A DNA stretch of 40,472 nt from Phycisphaerae bacterium (GCA_016782865.1 JADHXR010000062.1:1-40472), one strand, 5' to 3'. Numbered from the stretch's first letter, positions 17,467 through 24,616 are shown. Notes: generated by a model not told the origin, from the letters alone. Program-made: numbers and translations.

Positions 17467-17524
17467 GCCAAGCGTTGCGAGTCTGGGGCCGAGGTACGAG
17501 GTCCCTAGCACTCGCTTGTTGTAT
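17467..17524 (-). repeat. attC-like site after the GFA-family cassette gene
   Basis: Inverse core ATACAAC (17518-17524), L'' GCGAGTGCT and L' AGACTCGC pair with one unpaired G. The loop region contains GGG...CCC pairing. The right core is degenerate (GCTTGGC rather than GTTRRRY). The inverse core matches the 5' core GTTGTGT of the same cassette with one difference. Confidence 0.6.
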
Positions 17525-17530
17525 TTTTCA

Positions 17531-17980
17531 CTATTGACTTTTTGATCCTGGGGGAGTGATATCATCCCGTTTAGAAGGATCCGATTCTGGTGACCACTCT
17601 TGGTATTGTGGTTTATCATCTGTAATGTCCCACCAAGAGGCTTTATGGGCAACAAAAATATGCTGTGAAGGGACCATTCCAGGATCATCATCCAATAATC
17701 CTGCTGGAATACCTACCAAAGGATCCCAGTCTTCAAGCATAGGAAGAGGTGATCCACATGACTTACAAAAATAGCGTGTTACTCTTTCGGTTTGTTTATA
17801 GGAAGATATAAGTTCCTGACCTTTGATAAAATGGAACTGTTCTTTTCGACATATAGCTACAGTTCCAAATGCAGAACCATAGGTTTTTCTGCATTCAGTG
17901 CAATGACAATTACCCATTTCAATGACAGGGCCAATAATGGAAAATGCCACTTGCCTACACAAACATGTACCTTTAATCAC
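17531..17980 (-). CDS. GFA/Mss4-like zinc protein, cassette gene
   Basis: A 149-residue member of the glutathione-dependent formaldehyde-activating (GFA, Mss4-like) family. The cysteine pattern is complete: GTCLCRQVAF, then GNCHCTECRKTYGSAFGT, then YFCKSCGSPL. Together these form the family's zinc sites. The C-terminal half (LVGIPAGLLDDDPGMVPSQH, then SWWDITDDKPQY) is also typical. The GTG at 17980 has AAGGA eight bases upstream, so it is preferred over a TTG nine codons earlier that overlaps the core site. Members act on small-molecule thiol adducts or are of unknown activity; formaldehyde detoxification should not be assumed. It is a cassette gene, and this stretch is AT-richer than the chromosomal genes around it. 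Confidence 0.85.
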   Translation of the reverse strand: MIKGTCLCRQVAFSIIGPVIEMGNCHCTECRKTYGSAFGTVAICRKEQFHFIKGQELISSYKQTERVTRYFCKSCGSPLPMLEDWDPLVGIPAGLLDDDPGMVPSQHIFVAHKASWWDITDDKPQYQEWSPESDPSKRDDITPPGSKSQ

Positions 17981-17996
17981 TGTTGAATTCCTTCGG

Positions 17997-18060
17997 ACAC
18001 AACGCAAAGATCATTCGACCGAAGATCGCGAAACGATTGAGGGTCGAATGAATCGCCATG
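17997..18060 (-). repeat. attC-like site upstream of the GFA cassette
   Basis: L'' ATTCATTCGACC (18053-18042) and L' GGTCGAATGAT (18020-18010) pair with one unpaired T. The right core is GTTGTGT (18003-17997). The inverse core is not convincing. It should belong to a preceding cassette whose gene is not recognisable in 18061-18520. Confidence 0.55.
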
Positions 18061-18519
18061 TAGCACATCTGGCGAACTAGTATTGATTGTGACTATTCTA
18101 GAACATATCATGGCCCCCTAAATCCAAAGGGCGTTTAAAGGGTCGGTACTCGGATCTCAATATAGGAGCATTGCCAATGTATTCTTGACAAGAACCTATA
18201 TGGGCGACCCCCTATTTCCATGACCCTTTTTCCTCTTTCTTCAAAATAGGCATATTGCAGTACAAGACATTATTAGTGACACATACTATCAACCCTTAAG
18301 TACTATTTCCAGGGCTGGCCCCATGTGGTTACCATGTGGTTACCATGTGGTTACCGACGAAGGACCGAACCTGGAACGGGGAAATGTGTCCCCATGTGCT
18401 CGTAAGACATATTGAATCCGACCGGATAAGTGTTCTTATGGCGCGTCATGGATTGGCCTTTCTCCACAGGAGTGATTCTGAGTGGCTCCTGACTGTCTGC
18501 CTACGGGTCGACTTGTTCC
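18061..18519. other. Gene-poor stretch inside the array
   Basis: About 460 bases with no convincing gene on either strand. It holds a triple direct repeat, an AAAGGGTC...GACCCTTTTT inverted pair about 85 bases apart (near 18136 and 18221), and a TATAGG...CCTATA pair inside that. Part of it may be a degraded cassette or the 5' side of the group II intron. I see no reverse-transcriptase reading frame. Confidence 0.4.
18322..18354. repeat. Three tandem copies of an 11-bp unit
   Basis: CATGTGGTTAC occurs three times in a row without mismatch. The number and spacing (one helical turn) could suit a protein-binding site, but nothing else supports that. Confidence 0.8.
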
Positions 18520-18594
18520 GGGAACCGCCCGGTGCGGACCCGCACGCCGGGTGGTGTGGGGGCTGGGGGGCTAAATCCCCCCGGCTAGCCGATT
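18520..18594 (+). mobile_element. 3' end (domains 5 and 6) of a group II intron
   Basis: Positions 18522-18556 fold as a domain-5 hairpin: CCGCCCGGTGCG pairs with CGCACGCCGGGTGG, with a short ACC-type tip and a bulge in the 3' strand. Positions 18557-18594 form a domain-6-like hairpin (GGCTGGGGGG with CCCCCCGGC) with an unpaired A just before the 3' end CCGATT. This is the typical sequence pattern of bacterial group II introns. No upstream ribozyme domains or reverse transcriptase are visible, so it is a 3' remnant. It lies on the strand opposite to the cassettes and abuts GGGCGT, the complement of the inverse core of the cassette gene at 18604, which is where attC-targeting group IIC introns insert. 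Confidence 0.7.
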
Positions 18595-18603
18595 GGGCGT
18601 CCC

Positions 18604-19329
18604 TCATGACTTCGGCCGGCGCCCAACGCCAGCGGATGTCGCATAGATGTTGATGGCAACGGAACCCATAACTGAGGCTGTCTGCAAAATGACATTGCCA
18701 TCTGTTCTGTCCCAAATGAAGAGCCCCTGCTTCTCTTCGGTGGAGGTGCCCAGTTGGGCTTCACAGGCCTCGAATGCTCCTTGAATAAGCTGCATCGCCA
18801 CACGGGGATCATCGATCTCAACGCTTGCGGCAAGCTTGTAGGGCGACCCATTCACTACCGCTACCATGATGCTCCAAGAGTGTCCGAGAAACTCCGTGCG
18901 ACTGGCGTGGTAGATCGCCTCGCCATGGAACTGACGGGGGAAGTGCTGGTACTCGGATGTCGTTAGCTCGGAGAGACTCCCGAAGGACGCCAGAGGGAGT
19001 TCGAGACTGTAGTCGCCTATCCGAAATGAGACTGCGGTGGGGATCCCTACTCGGTATAGGTGCCCTCCCGGGCAACTACCTTGGAAGTACTCGAAGACCA
19101 TCGGAGCAAGCTCTGGCGCTTTCTCGAACCAATCAACGGCCGTCTCGTAGGAAGGGTCTGCAAAGAACTCATTCCAGCCATGCACGAACTCGGCCGGGAA
19201 CACTGCTTGTTGGCCCTGTTCCTCCGCAGCACGGTTCGCCATCTGGAAGAAGCCCGCGAGTTCGCGCTTGGCAAGGGCCATGTTGCACTGTGCGAGAGTG
19301 TGCTTCCAATCCGATGGCAGACGCTCCAT
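18604..19329 (-). CDS. Hypothetical protein, cassette gene
   Basis: A 241-residue soluble protein. The ATG at 19329 (MERLPSDWKHTLAQC) has AGGA close upstream and lies 15 bases after the core site GTTGGGT. A TTG seven codons earlier overlaps the attC. The N-terminal third is helical (NMALAKRELAGFFQMANRAA, then AVDWFEKAPELAPMVFEYF). The C-terminal part looks like mixed alpha/beta (SIMVAVVNGSPYKLAASVEI, then QGLFIWDRTDGNVILQTA). No known motif is recognised. The stop lies eight bases from the intron remnant. It is one of the longer cassette genes. Confidence 0.7.
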   Translation of the reverse strand: MERLPSDWKHTLAQCNMALAKRELAGFFQMANRAAEEQGQQAVFPAEFVHGWNEFFADPSYETAVDWFEKAPELAPMVFEYFQGSCPGGHLYRVGIPTAVSFRIGDYSLELPLASFGSLSELTTSEYQHFPRQFHGEAIYHASRTEFLGHSWSIMVAVVNGSPYKLAASVEIDDPRVAMQLIQGAFEACEAQLGTSTEEKQGLFIWDRTDGNVILQTASVMGSVAINIYATSAGVGRRPKS

Positions 19330-19344
19330 GTTCTTCCTTTCCGC

Positions 19345-19406
19345 ACCCAACGCAGGTGGTCAGTCGCAACGCGTCAGCGGCGTCGAACTGAACCACCATG
19401 TTAGGG
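19345..19406 (-). repeat. attC site, the clearest of the array
   Basis: Inverse core CCCTAAC (19400-19406), L'' GGTGGTTCAGTTCG, L' CGACTGACCACC, right core GTTGGGT (19345-19351). The arms pair perfectly apart from two unpaired T residues in L'', the classic pair of extrahelical bases. The right core fits GTTRRRY exactly. The inverse core contains the stop codon of the upstream gene. Total length is 62 bases, normal for attC. Confidence 0.8.
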
Positions 19407-20096
19407 TTGTGATAATCTTAAATGTTTCCTGGCATCAGCATTAACTTTAGCATCATCAAGCACACCTTCAGGAATTCTAGCCGAATAGAGTGTCTGTCCT
19501 TGCCGACGAGCAAAGACATTGCTTATTTGTTCAACGAAGTGGGACAAGTCATGTTTGGTATGATACCGTAGAAACATTTCCCAAATACGAATGAGTGACT
19601 CAATTAATTCAACTGAATCAAATAGCTCTCCTTCATAATTGATCATTGATCTTACGTCGCATACCTTGTCTTTTGCACTCGGTTTCTCCTCTGGATTTCT
19701 TGCATGGATAAAAGCTGTATAATCATGCTTAGCGCTTGGACGGTTCCCACCTCTTGTACCATGTTTGTGAGTATTGACATAGTTGGATGCTATCCTAAAG
19801 GGCTTGAATTTATCAATGACATCAAGTTCGCTGAGCTTATGCTGGAATACCTTGAAGTACTTGGCAGCATTGTCACGTAGATGTACAAGCTCATAAAGCA
19901 TGCCAATCTCTTCGTTATTGATTTTAGTTACAAGTTCTCTGATCTTGCTGTCTTTTAATGGATCTCCCGAAGGGTCTGAAGGTATACATTTCTCAAGTTC
20001 AGCCCTGATAGAATCACGTTGCTGGAAATGAAAAGCTACTCTGTCAAGACGATCGGCTAGTTCTTTATCGATCAGTTCCTCTGCTTTACTTGCCAT
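19401..20096 (-). CDS. Hypothetical protein, first cassette gene
   Basis: A 231-residue soluble protein, mostly helical (MASKAEELIDKELADRLDRV, then IGMLYELVHLRDNAAKYFKV). A central HKHGTRGGNRPSAKHDYTAF stretch is rich in His and basic residues. I do not recognise the family. The DNA is clearly AT-richer than the chromosomal genes nearby, suggesting outside origin. It has a strong ribosome site (AAGGAGGT, a few bases before the ATG) and a promoter just upstream. The core site GTTAGGG lies between promoter and gene, so the promoter is not part of the cassette but would drive it and perhaps the following cassettes. Confidence 0.75.
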   Translation of the reverse strand: MASKAEELIDKELADRLDRVAFHFQQRDSIRAELEKCIPSDPSGDPLKDSKIRELVTKINNEEIGMLYELVHLRDNAAKYFKVFQHKLSELDVIDKFKPFRIASNYVNTHKHGTRGGNRPSAKHDYTAFIHARNPEEKPSAKDKVCDVRSMINYEGELFDSVELIESLIRIWEMFLRYHTKHDLSHFVEQISNVFARRQGQTLYSARIPEGVLDDAKVNADARKHLRLSQP

Positions 20097-20113
20097 TAGA
20101 CCTCCTTGCCCCT

Positions 20114-20142
20114 AACATAATATTATACAGTTTTACTGTCAA
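20114..20142 (-). promoter_or_regulatory. Promoter at the head of the cassette array
   Basis: On the minus strand TTGACA (20142-20137) and TATGTT (20119-20114) are separated by exactly 17 bases. The start would give a leader of only about 10 bases before the AAGGAGGT site. It could serve the whole array the way Pc does in integrons, but it lies in DNA that looks like an attC arm rather than an integrase gene. Confidence 0.55.
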
Positions 20143-20253
20143 TACCGGATACGCTAATGTAAATCTTCCTTTTGGCCACAAAATACTCATGAAATAGTAT
20201 ACTTGCTAACCTGTTAGCACGCAATTATGCGTATTAACAGTAAAACTTGCCAA
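20117..20253. repeat. Long inverted repeat upstream of the array, possible attC or attI-like site
   Basis: CAGTTTTACTGTCAATACC (20128-20146) and GTATTAACAGTAAAACTTG (20231-20249) are imperfect reverse complements with one extra A in the second arm, about 85 bases apart. The extra base recalls attC, and the GTTAGGG core lies next to it, but the core-to-arm distance is longer than normal. It may simply be two divergent promoters. Confidence 0.4.
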
Positions 20254-20270
20254 TACCAAAATTAGTAAGA

Positions 20271-20326
20271 GTGAAGGGTGAAGAGTGAAGTGTGAAGGGT
20301 GAAGAGTGAAGGGTGAAGAGTGAAAG
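20271..20326. repeat. Eight tandem 7-bp units (GTGAAGN)
   Basis: GTGAAGG, GTGAAGA and GTGAAGT units follow one another eight times; the last is GTGAAAG. A shorter, degenerate reverse-complement set lies at 20421-20458, so the two could pair over the 95-base interval. This type of 7-base periodic repeat is familiar from intergenic DNA in many environmental genomes. Confidence 0.85.
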
Positions 20327-20872
20327 AGGATAGCCACATTCATCCTTCATACTACTTCGCCCCGAGCTTCTATTTAGCCCCGCACAGCAAACTCAAACGT
20401 CCTTTCCATGAGAACATTTCTCACTTCACTCTTCACTCTTCATAATTCACCCTTCATCCTTTCGCGGTCTACGGCCGCTAAGACTCCGTCCCCGTCGGTG
20501 ACCCGCAAAACACGGGCCGGCCGGGGAGCCTTTACGTCCGGCTCGAAAATCGGAAAATCTACGCCATAGAGATTGTATGCTGTGGTAGGCGGGTGGACAA
20601 GAAGAAAAAATGTGTCAGAAAGCGAGAACACAGAATACAGGGGGATTGAATATCCAATATCGAACACCGAACGTCCAATGTCGAAATGTAGCTTAGTGCC
20701 TTGGTGTCTTCGTGGCTATGAGCCAATCTCGCCGCTGCGATTGCTCCGGGCCAGCTTGCCTATGCCGGGATAAGGCAAAAACGGAGCCGAAATGACTTTA
20801 TTTGTCTGGCAGATTTGCTATTCTGGCACCAAAGGAATTCGGTTTTGGATATTTGCTTACGGGAGATAGCCG
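20327..20872. other. Gene-poor repeat cluster
   Basis: No convincing gene. It contains the reverse-complement GTGAAG-type repeat (20421-20458), a GC-rich block (20458-20560) and five 7-bp units of the form AYRTCSA (20650-20684: ATATCCA, ATATCGA, ACACCGA, ACGTCCA, ATGTCGA). A segment at about 20693-20722 (CTTGGTGTCTTCGTGGCTAT) resembles a widespread intergenic repeat that I recall from other bacterial genomes. A 75-codon minus-strand frame (20440-20667) overlaps these repeats and is probably not a gene. Confidence 0.6.
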
Positions 20873-21910
20873 GTGAGAACGATTGATTTGCGTAGTGATA
20901 CTGTCACTTTGCCGACGGCTGCGATGCGGCAGGCTATGTGTAACGCCGAGCTGGGCGACGATGTGTTCGAGGAAGACCCAACGACGATACGGCTCGAAAA
21001 GATGGCCGCCGAGCGGATGGGAAAAGAGGCCGCGATGCTGGTCGCCAGCGGGACGATGGGCAACCTCGTCTGCGTGCTGAGTCACTGCAGACGCGGCGAC
21101 GAGGTTATCTTGGGTGATCGCTCGCACACGTTCCTTTACGAAGCCGGGGGCATCGCCGCTATGGGCGGAGTGCACCCGCACACCATCGCCAACCAGCCGG
21201 ATGGGACATTGCGACTGGAGGATATCGCCGGGGCGATTCGGGCCGACAACGTGCACTTTCCACGGACCCGGCTTGTATGCCTGGAGAACACGCACAACCG
21301 CTGCGGCGGTGCGGCTCTGAGCCCCAGGTACATCGAGCAGGTCGCGGCGCTGGCCCATGACCACGGGTTGTTGCTGCACCTCGACGGCGCCAGGGTGTTC
21401 AACGCCGCGGTGGCTTTGGACGTGAACGTCGAGGAGCTGACCCGGCACGTCGATTCGGTCAGTTTCTGTCTTTCGAAAGGGCTATCGGCGCCGGTGGGCT
21501 CGCTGGTATGCGGCTCGAAAGAGTTCATCTACGAAGCGCGTCGGAATCGAAAGGCTCTCGGTGGCGGCATGCGGCAATGCGGGATCATCGCCGCTCCCGG
21601 CATTGAGGCTTTGGAGCAGATGATCGAGAGGTTGGCGGAAGATCATGACAACGCCCGCCGGCTGGCCGAAGGGATAGCTGAGATTTCGGGCCTGTTGATC
21701 GAGCCCGAGCGGGTGCAGACGAACATTGTCTATTTCGACGTGGCCGGCCAGACAATCTCTGCCGAGCAGCTTGTGGCGACGCTCGCCCACAAGGGTGTCA
21801 AGATATTGCAGGTGGGGCCCGCCCGGCTCAGGGCGGTGACTCACTACGGGATCGGCGCCGAGGGCATTGACCTGACGCTGGCGGCTCTCGAGCAGGTAAC
21901 GTACCGGTAG
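20873..21910 (+). CDS. ltaE: Low-specificity L-threonine aldolase
   Basis: A 345-residue PLP enzyme that splits L-threonine or L-allo-threonine into glycine and acetaldehyde. Family motifs run the full length: RSDTVTLPT at the N-terminus, GDDVFEEDPT, then ASGTMGNLV, GDRSHTFLYEAGG, LENTHNRCGG, LDGARVFNAAV (Asp171, Arg174) and the Schiff-base lysine in SFCLSKGLSAPVGS (Lys202). Length is normal. It starts at a GTG with GGGAG seven bases upstream. It stands alone on the plus strand after the repeat cluster, and the convergent gene on the other side has its broken tail 50 bases away. Cytoplasmic; links threonine and glycine metabolism. Confidence 0.93.
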   Translation: MRTIDLRSDTVTLPTAAMRQAMCNAELGDDVFEEDPTTIRLEKMAAERMGKEAAMLVASGTMGNLVCVLSHCRRGDEVILGDRSHTFLYEAGGIAAMGGVHPHTIANQPDGTLRLEDIAGAIRADNVHFPRTRLVCLENTHNRCGGAALSPRYIEQVAALAHDHGLLLHLDGARVFNAAVALDVNVEELTRHVDSVSFCLSKGLSAPVGSLVCGSKEFIYEARRNRKALGGGMRQCGIIAAPGIEALEQMIERLAEDHDNARRLAEGIAEISGLLIEPERVQTNIVYFDVAGQTISAEQLVATLAHKGVKILQVGPARLRAVTHYGIGAEGIDLTLAALEQVTYR

Positions 21911-21959
21911 CGGTTCGGCTGCAGCACCAACGCAACAACGGGGGCCTGCACCGAATCGG

Positions 21960-22139
21960 TCAGTGCAAGCCCCAAAGGTATAGAATCACGGGCCTACGCG
22001 GCCACGTGTCATCGCTGGTTACGGCCATGAGGCCAGTAGCGCCATTTCGCCAATTGTCGGCCACTATGGCGAAGTCCTTGAAGTCGATCCTCCAATCGCC
22101 GTTCGCATCGGCACGCAAATCGAGCTCGTTGCCGTTCGT
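21960..22139 (-). pseudogene. Dockerin-like tail beyond an in-frame stop
   Basis: Directly after the TGA of the secreted-protein gene, the same frame continues for 59 codons to another TGA at 21960-21962. It reads TNGNELDLRADANGDWRIDF and then KDFAIVADNW. The segment DANGDWRIDFKD has Asp, Asn, Asp and Asp at the calcium-loop positions of a dockerin type I repeat, a common C-terminal module in Planctomycete secreted proteins. So the TGA at 22140-22142 separates a gene from its own tail. A nonsense mutation is most likely; a sequencing error or stop-codon readthrough are alternatives. Confidence 0.7.
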
Positions 22140-23747
22140 TCACTCAGCCGGGCACAGGCTTATTTCGCCGATGAATATGGTGTCTTTGTCGTCGTCGGCC
22201 GGCTGGCCGGAAGGTGCTCCGCTGCCGAGGCCGACAGTGATCTTCGTGACATTGGTCAGGTCTACTCCGGCGGCACGGAACTGTTCGAGGGCGATGTCCC
22301 ACTGGCGCCATATTTCCGACTGACATGCATACGTGAACGGGTGCTCGACCTTGAGGCTCTGGCCCGCGGCGTCCTGAAGTTTCACGTAGAACGGATGCTC
22401 GACGTTGTCGTCCCGGCCGACGAACGATAGTGACATTGTCTCGACGCCGAACGCGCTGAAGTCCTGTGGGCCGTCAAACGTCCGGGTAGCCTCGGTGAAG
22501 TAAGGCTCATACTGATTCTGCATATCGAGCTGCATTGACTTGTTGCCCTGGCTGTCAGTGGCGAGAAAAACATATTGGAACCCGCCGGGGATGTTGTGGG
22601 GCCAGGCGGCCTGCAGTTCGGCGTCACTGGCATGCGATTGAAAACCGTCAGCATTCAGGCACTCAGCAGTCGTGAAGGTCCAGACGTGCCCGAGAACGGT
22701 GCCGGCCGGGCCGACTTGATCAATGCGCCATTGGTACGTCTGGCCCAGCTCGAGATTGCCCGGGGCATAGGTGGTTCCCGCCGGCGCCGGGTCGACCTTT
22801 TCCATCGCTCCGGCCTTGCCGAGCCACAGCTCGCGCGATGTCGCGAATGACGCCTCGATCCAGTTGAACGCGGCGTCAACAAGCACATCGTCGGCACCAT
22901 CGGCTGGGCTGGGCATAACCGCTGCCGGCCCCGCAGAGGTACTGAAGACGTCGTCGAAGGTGGTATGGTAGCCCGGCGGTGTTTCATTTTGGTTCTGTGC
23001 GAAGATGCCGCTGGCGCCGTCCAGGAACGGCGCATCGTTGGCGGCTTCTTCTTCCCATGGATCGTTGCCGCCGGTGTCCACCATCGTCGCCGTCCTTACC
23101 ACGAGCGGACCGCCCTTGTACTCGTAGATACTGCCAGTCACATAGACCGGACCCGAGCCGACAACATCCAGCTCAGCGTAGTAGCTGCGGGCGTGATTGA
23201 GACCCCGTGCGTAGACGTCCAAACCCAGCTCCTCCGAGTTCGTCATGATGTTTGTCACGTTGACGACCTTCTCGATATCGATTCTCAGGTTAGCCGGACC
23301 GTTTTCCCAGTTTATGTGCATCACATAGACCGACTGTGGAAAGAAACCAGGAATGCCGGTTATCGAACCATCCGGGTCAATGATGTATTTCAGCCTTGCC
23401 ATAAGACCGTGGTGAGCCCTGGATGCATCGCCGGTAACATTTACAATGGCCCCAACACGGACGTCGGTAAAGACTTCTTCCAGGAATCCGGCACCGAATT
23501 GCGAGCCGTTGTCGGCCGCCGAGGTAGTCTCGCCCAGGCTAACGTACTTGTTGCCGTTGGGGTCGGTTACGATCGTGTCGGTAAATGTCTTGGTCACGTC
23601 CGGGAGGGGGATGAACTGCCAGGCTGACAAGTCGAGCGGATCGCCGTCGAATGTCTCGAACCAGTCGGCCCGTCCGGTGACTGTAGCCAATAAAACCAAT
23701 ACCATCACTGCACAGATTGCTGTCGAGCTTCTTAGCCTTTTGAACAT
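22140..23747 (-). CDS. Secreted multidomain beta-sandwich protein, tail lost
   Basis: A 535-residue exported protein with a signal peptide (MFKRLRSSTAICAVMVLVLL, cleaved near GRADW). Residues about 30-255 look like a LamG/concanavalin-type sandwich (WFETFDGDPLDLSAWQF, VYVTGSIYEYKGGPL). About 265-355 is a fibronectin-III-like domain of the kind common in Planctomycetes (MPSPADGADDVLVDAAFNW, then LELGQTYQWRIDQV). About 360-530 is another sandwich domain ending VTKITVGLGSG...IFIGEISLCP. The start has GGAGG six bases upstream. The natural C-terminus is probably the dockerin-like tail now beyond the stop. Function unknown, probably carbohydrate binding or cell-surface display. Confidence 0.8.
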   Translation of the reverse strand: MFKRLRSSTAICAVMVLVLLATVTGRADWFETFDGDPLDLSAWQFIPLPDVTKTFTDTIVTDPNGNKYVSLGETTSAADNGSQFGAGFLEEVFTDVRVGAIVNVTGDASRAHHGLMARLKYIIDPDGSITGIPGFFPQSVYVMHINWENGPANLRIDIEKVVNVTNIMTNSEELGLDVYARGLNHARSYYAELDVVGSGPVYVTGSIYEYKGGPLVVRTATMVDTGGNDPWEEEAANDAPFLDGASGIFAQNQNETPPGYHTTFDDVFSTSAGPAAVMPSPADGADDVLVDAAFNWIEASFATSRELWLGKAGAMEKVDPAPAGTTYAPGNLELGQTYQWRIDQVGPAGTVLGHVWTFTTAECLNADGFQSHASDAELQAAWPHNIPGGFQYVFLATDSQGNKSMQLDMQNQYEPYFTEATRTFDGPQDFSAFGVETMSLSFVGRDDNVEHPFYVKLQDAAGQSLKVEHPFTYACQSEIWRQWDIALEQFRAAGVDLTNVTKITVGLGSGAPSGQPADDDKDTIFIGEISLCPAE

Positions 23748-23779
23748 AACGTTCCTCCTTCAAAAAAGTTAGAATAACC

Positions 23780-24290
23780 ATGCTGTCTATACGATTCTTG
23801 TCACGTACAGATGTTTACAATTTGATCTCAACTCCTTCCTTTGCAGGCCTGCCGTGAACTGCAGACTCAAGACTGCGAATCCTCACTTGGCCGCGACACC
23901 GAGACTGCCAAAACCCTGCGGGATCCGACCAGCGTCATTTATACCAGATCAGCCGACTTTCATCAAGAAAAAAAAACGGAAAGCGGCAGATTAGCCGCGG
24001 AATGCGGTTTTCCTGGCTTGGCGGAGCCAAACAGGCTCACTGATGCGGGCTCTCATTCGGCGGACGGCATCTCGTGGACACCGCTTGGCAACGAGTTTCC
24101 TTCGGATTTGGAGATCCAGCCAATATGCAAAGCGGCGGATCAACTCTGGTGTTCTTTGACGGCGTTCGGATGTATTAGGCGGCAAAAGGCGCTGCGGCTG
24201 AAATGGCTTCAGAATTTGTGTCACTTAGGGCGCGCACAACAATAAGTTGCCGAATTCTCCGCTCAGATTTAGGTTGGATTTGGTCGTGAT
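23780..24290. other. Long intergenic stretch without a convincing gene
   Basis: About 500 bases. A 134-codon plus-strand frame (23841-24245) is open but has no ribosome site, no recognisable domain and a composition that does not look coding; a 77-codon minus-strand frame overlaps it. Nothing else is seen apart from an A-run at about 23968-23977. Confidence 0.45.
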
Positions 24291-24297
24291 CGATTGA

Positions 24298-24448
24298 GCG
24301 AAACCGGAAGCGTAGTGGGCCTACGTTGAGGATTTCGCGATTGAGGAACGGCCGAAGACAGCCTGAAGATGAGATGGTGAATCGGTAAGTTATTGTTTTG
24401 CGCGTCCTTAGGGGCCCGTACCCACTTCTGAGGTATGGGCCCCCTTTT
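24298..24448 (+). ncRNA. Structured RNA candidate ending in an intrinsic terminator
   Basis: A two-part hairpin at 24298-24338: outer stem GCGAAA (24298-24303) with TTTCGC (24333-24338), inner stem CGTAG (24311-24315) with CTACG (24321-24325) around TGGGC, separated by a seven-on-seven internal loop. About 70 bases later a strong terminator ends the region on the plus strand. No plus-strand gene lies within 2 kb upstream that would need this terminator, so an independent transcript is likely. The start is not defined and the promoter was not found. It may be an sRNA, or the leader of the sigma operon 170 bases downstream. Confidence 0.45.
24411..24448 (+). terminator. Intrinsic terminator
   Basis: GGGGCCCGTACC (24411-24422) pairs with GGTATGGGCCCC (24432-24443), 12 base pairs with one G-U, a nine-base loop, followed by CTTTTTG. 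The T-run is on the plus strand. Confidence 0.85.
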
Positions 24449-24616
24449 TGTTTTCTCTCTCTCGTTCCTTGACTGACGGCCAAATTTGCTCTGCCTGCGA
24501 AATTCAATTGACCGAAAAGTGACTGTGTGCGATTATATTTGCCGGTTAGGCCCCATTTTGCCTGCTTTCTACAGGAACTTTTTGGGGCTACATTGGTCTA
24601 ATTATGGAGAAACGCT

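Larger units (their letters stand above)
16431..20116 (-). other. Integron-type gene cassette array without an integrase in view
   Basis: Six small unrelated genes all point left, mostly one per cassette, each starting shortly after a GTTRRRY-like core site and ending at a site with attC architecture. The key check is that the core site at a cassette's 5' end should match the inverse core of that cassette's own attC. This holds exactly for the first cassette (GTTAGGG at 20110-20116, CCCTAAC at 19400-19406) and the last (GTTAAGT at 16712-16718, ACTTAAC at 16431-16437), and nearly for the GFA-family cassette (GTTGTGT and ATACAAC). The last attC is cut off by the DUF4838 pseudogene. No tyrosine-recombinase gene is present, so this would be a 'CALIN' (cluster of attC sites lacking an integrase) unless the integrase lies outside. 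Confidence 0.75.

Noticed and set aside
18336..18653. 105-codon plus-strand frame across the intron remnant
   Set aside because: It runs through the structured domains 5 and 6, and shows no reverse-transcriptase motif.
20271..20326. CRISPR-like regular repeat
   Set aside because: Units are only 7 bases with no spacers between them and no cas genes; it is a tandem microsatellite-type array.
20440..20667. 75-codon minus-strand frame as a gene
   Set aside because: It overlaps two periodic repeat tracts and has no ribosome site.
21911..21959. Terminator between threonine aldolase and the convergent gene
   Set aside because: An imperfect inverted repeat (GTTCGGCTGCAG with CTGCACCGAAT) is present but there is no T-run on either strand.
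21960..22142. Genome-wide reassignment of TGA to an amino acid
   Set aside because: Many genes here end in TGA in tight ATGA overlaps with the next gene, so TGA works as a stop.
23841..24245. 134-codon plus-strand frame as a gene
   Set aside because: No ribosome site, no recognisable domain, and composition without coding character.
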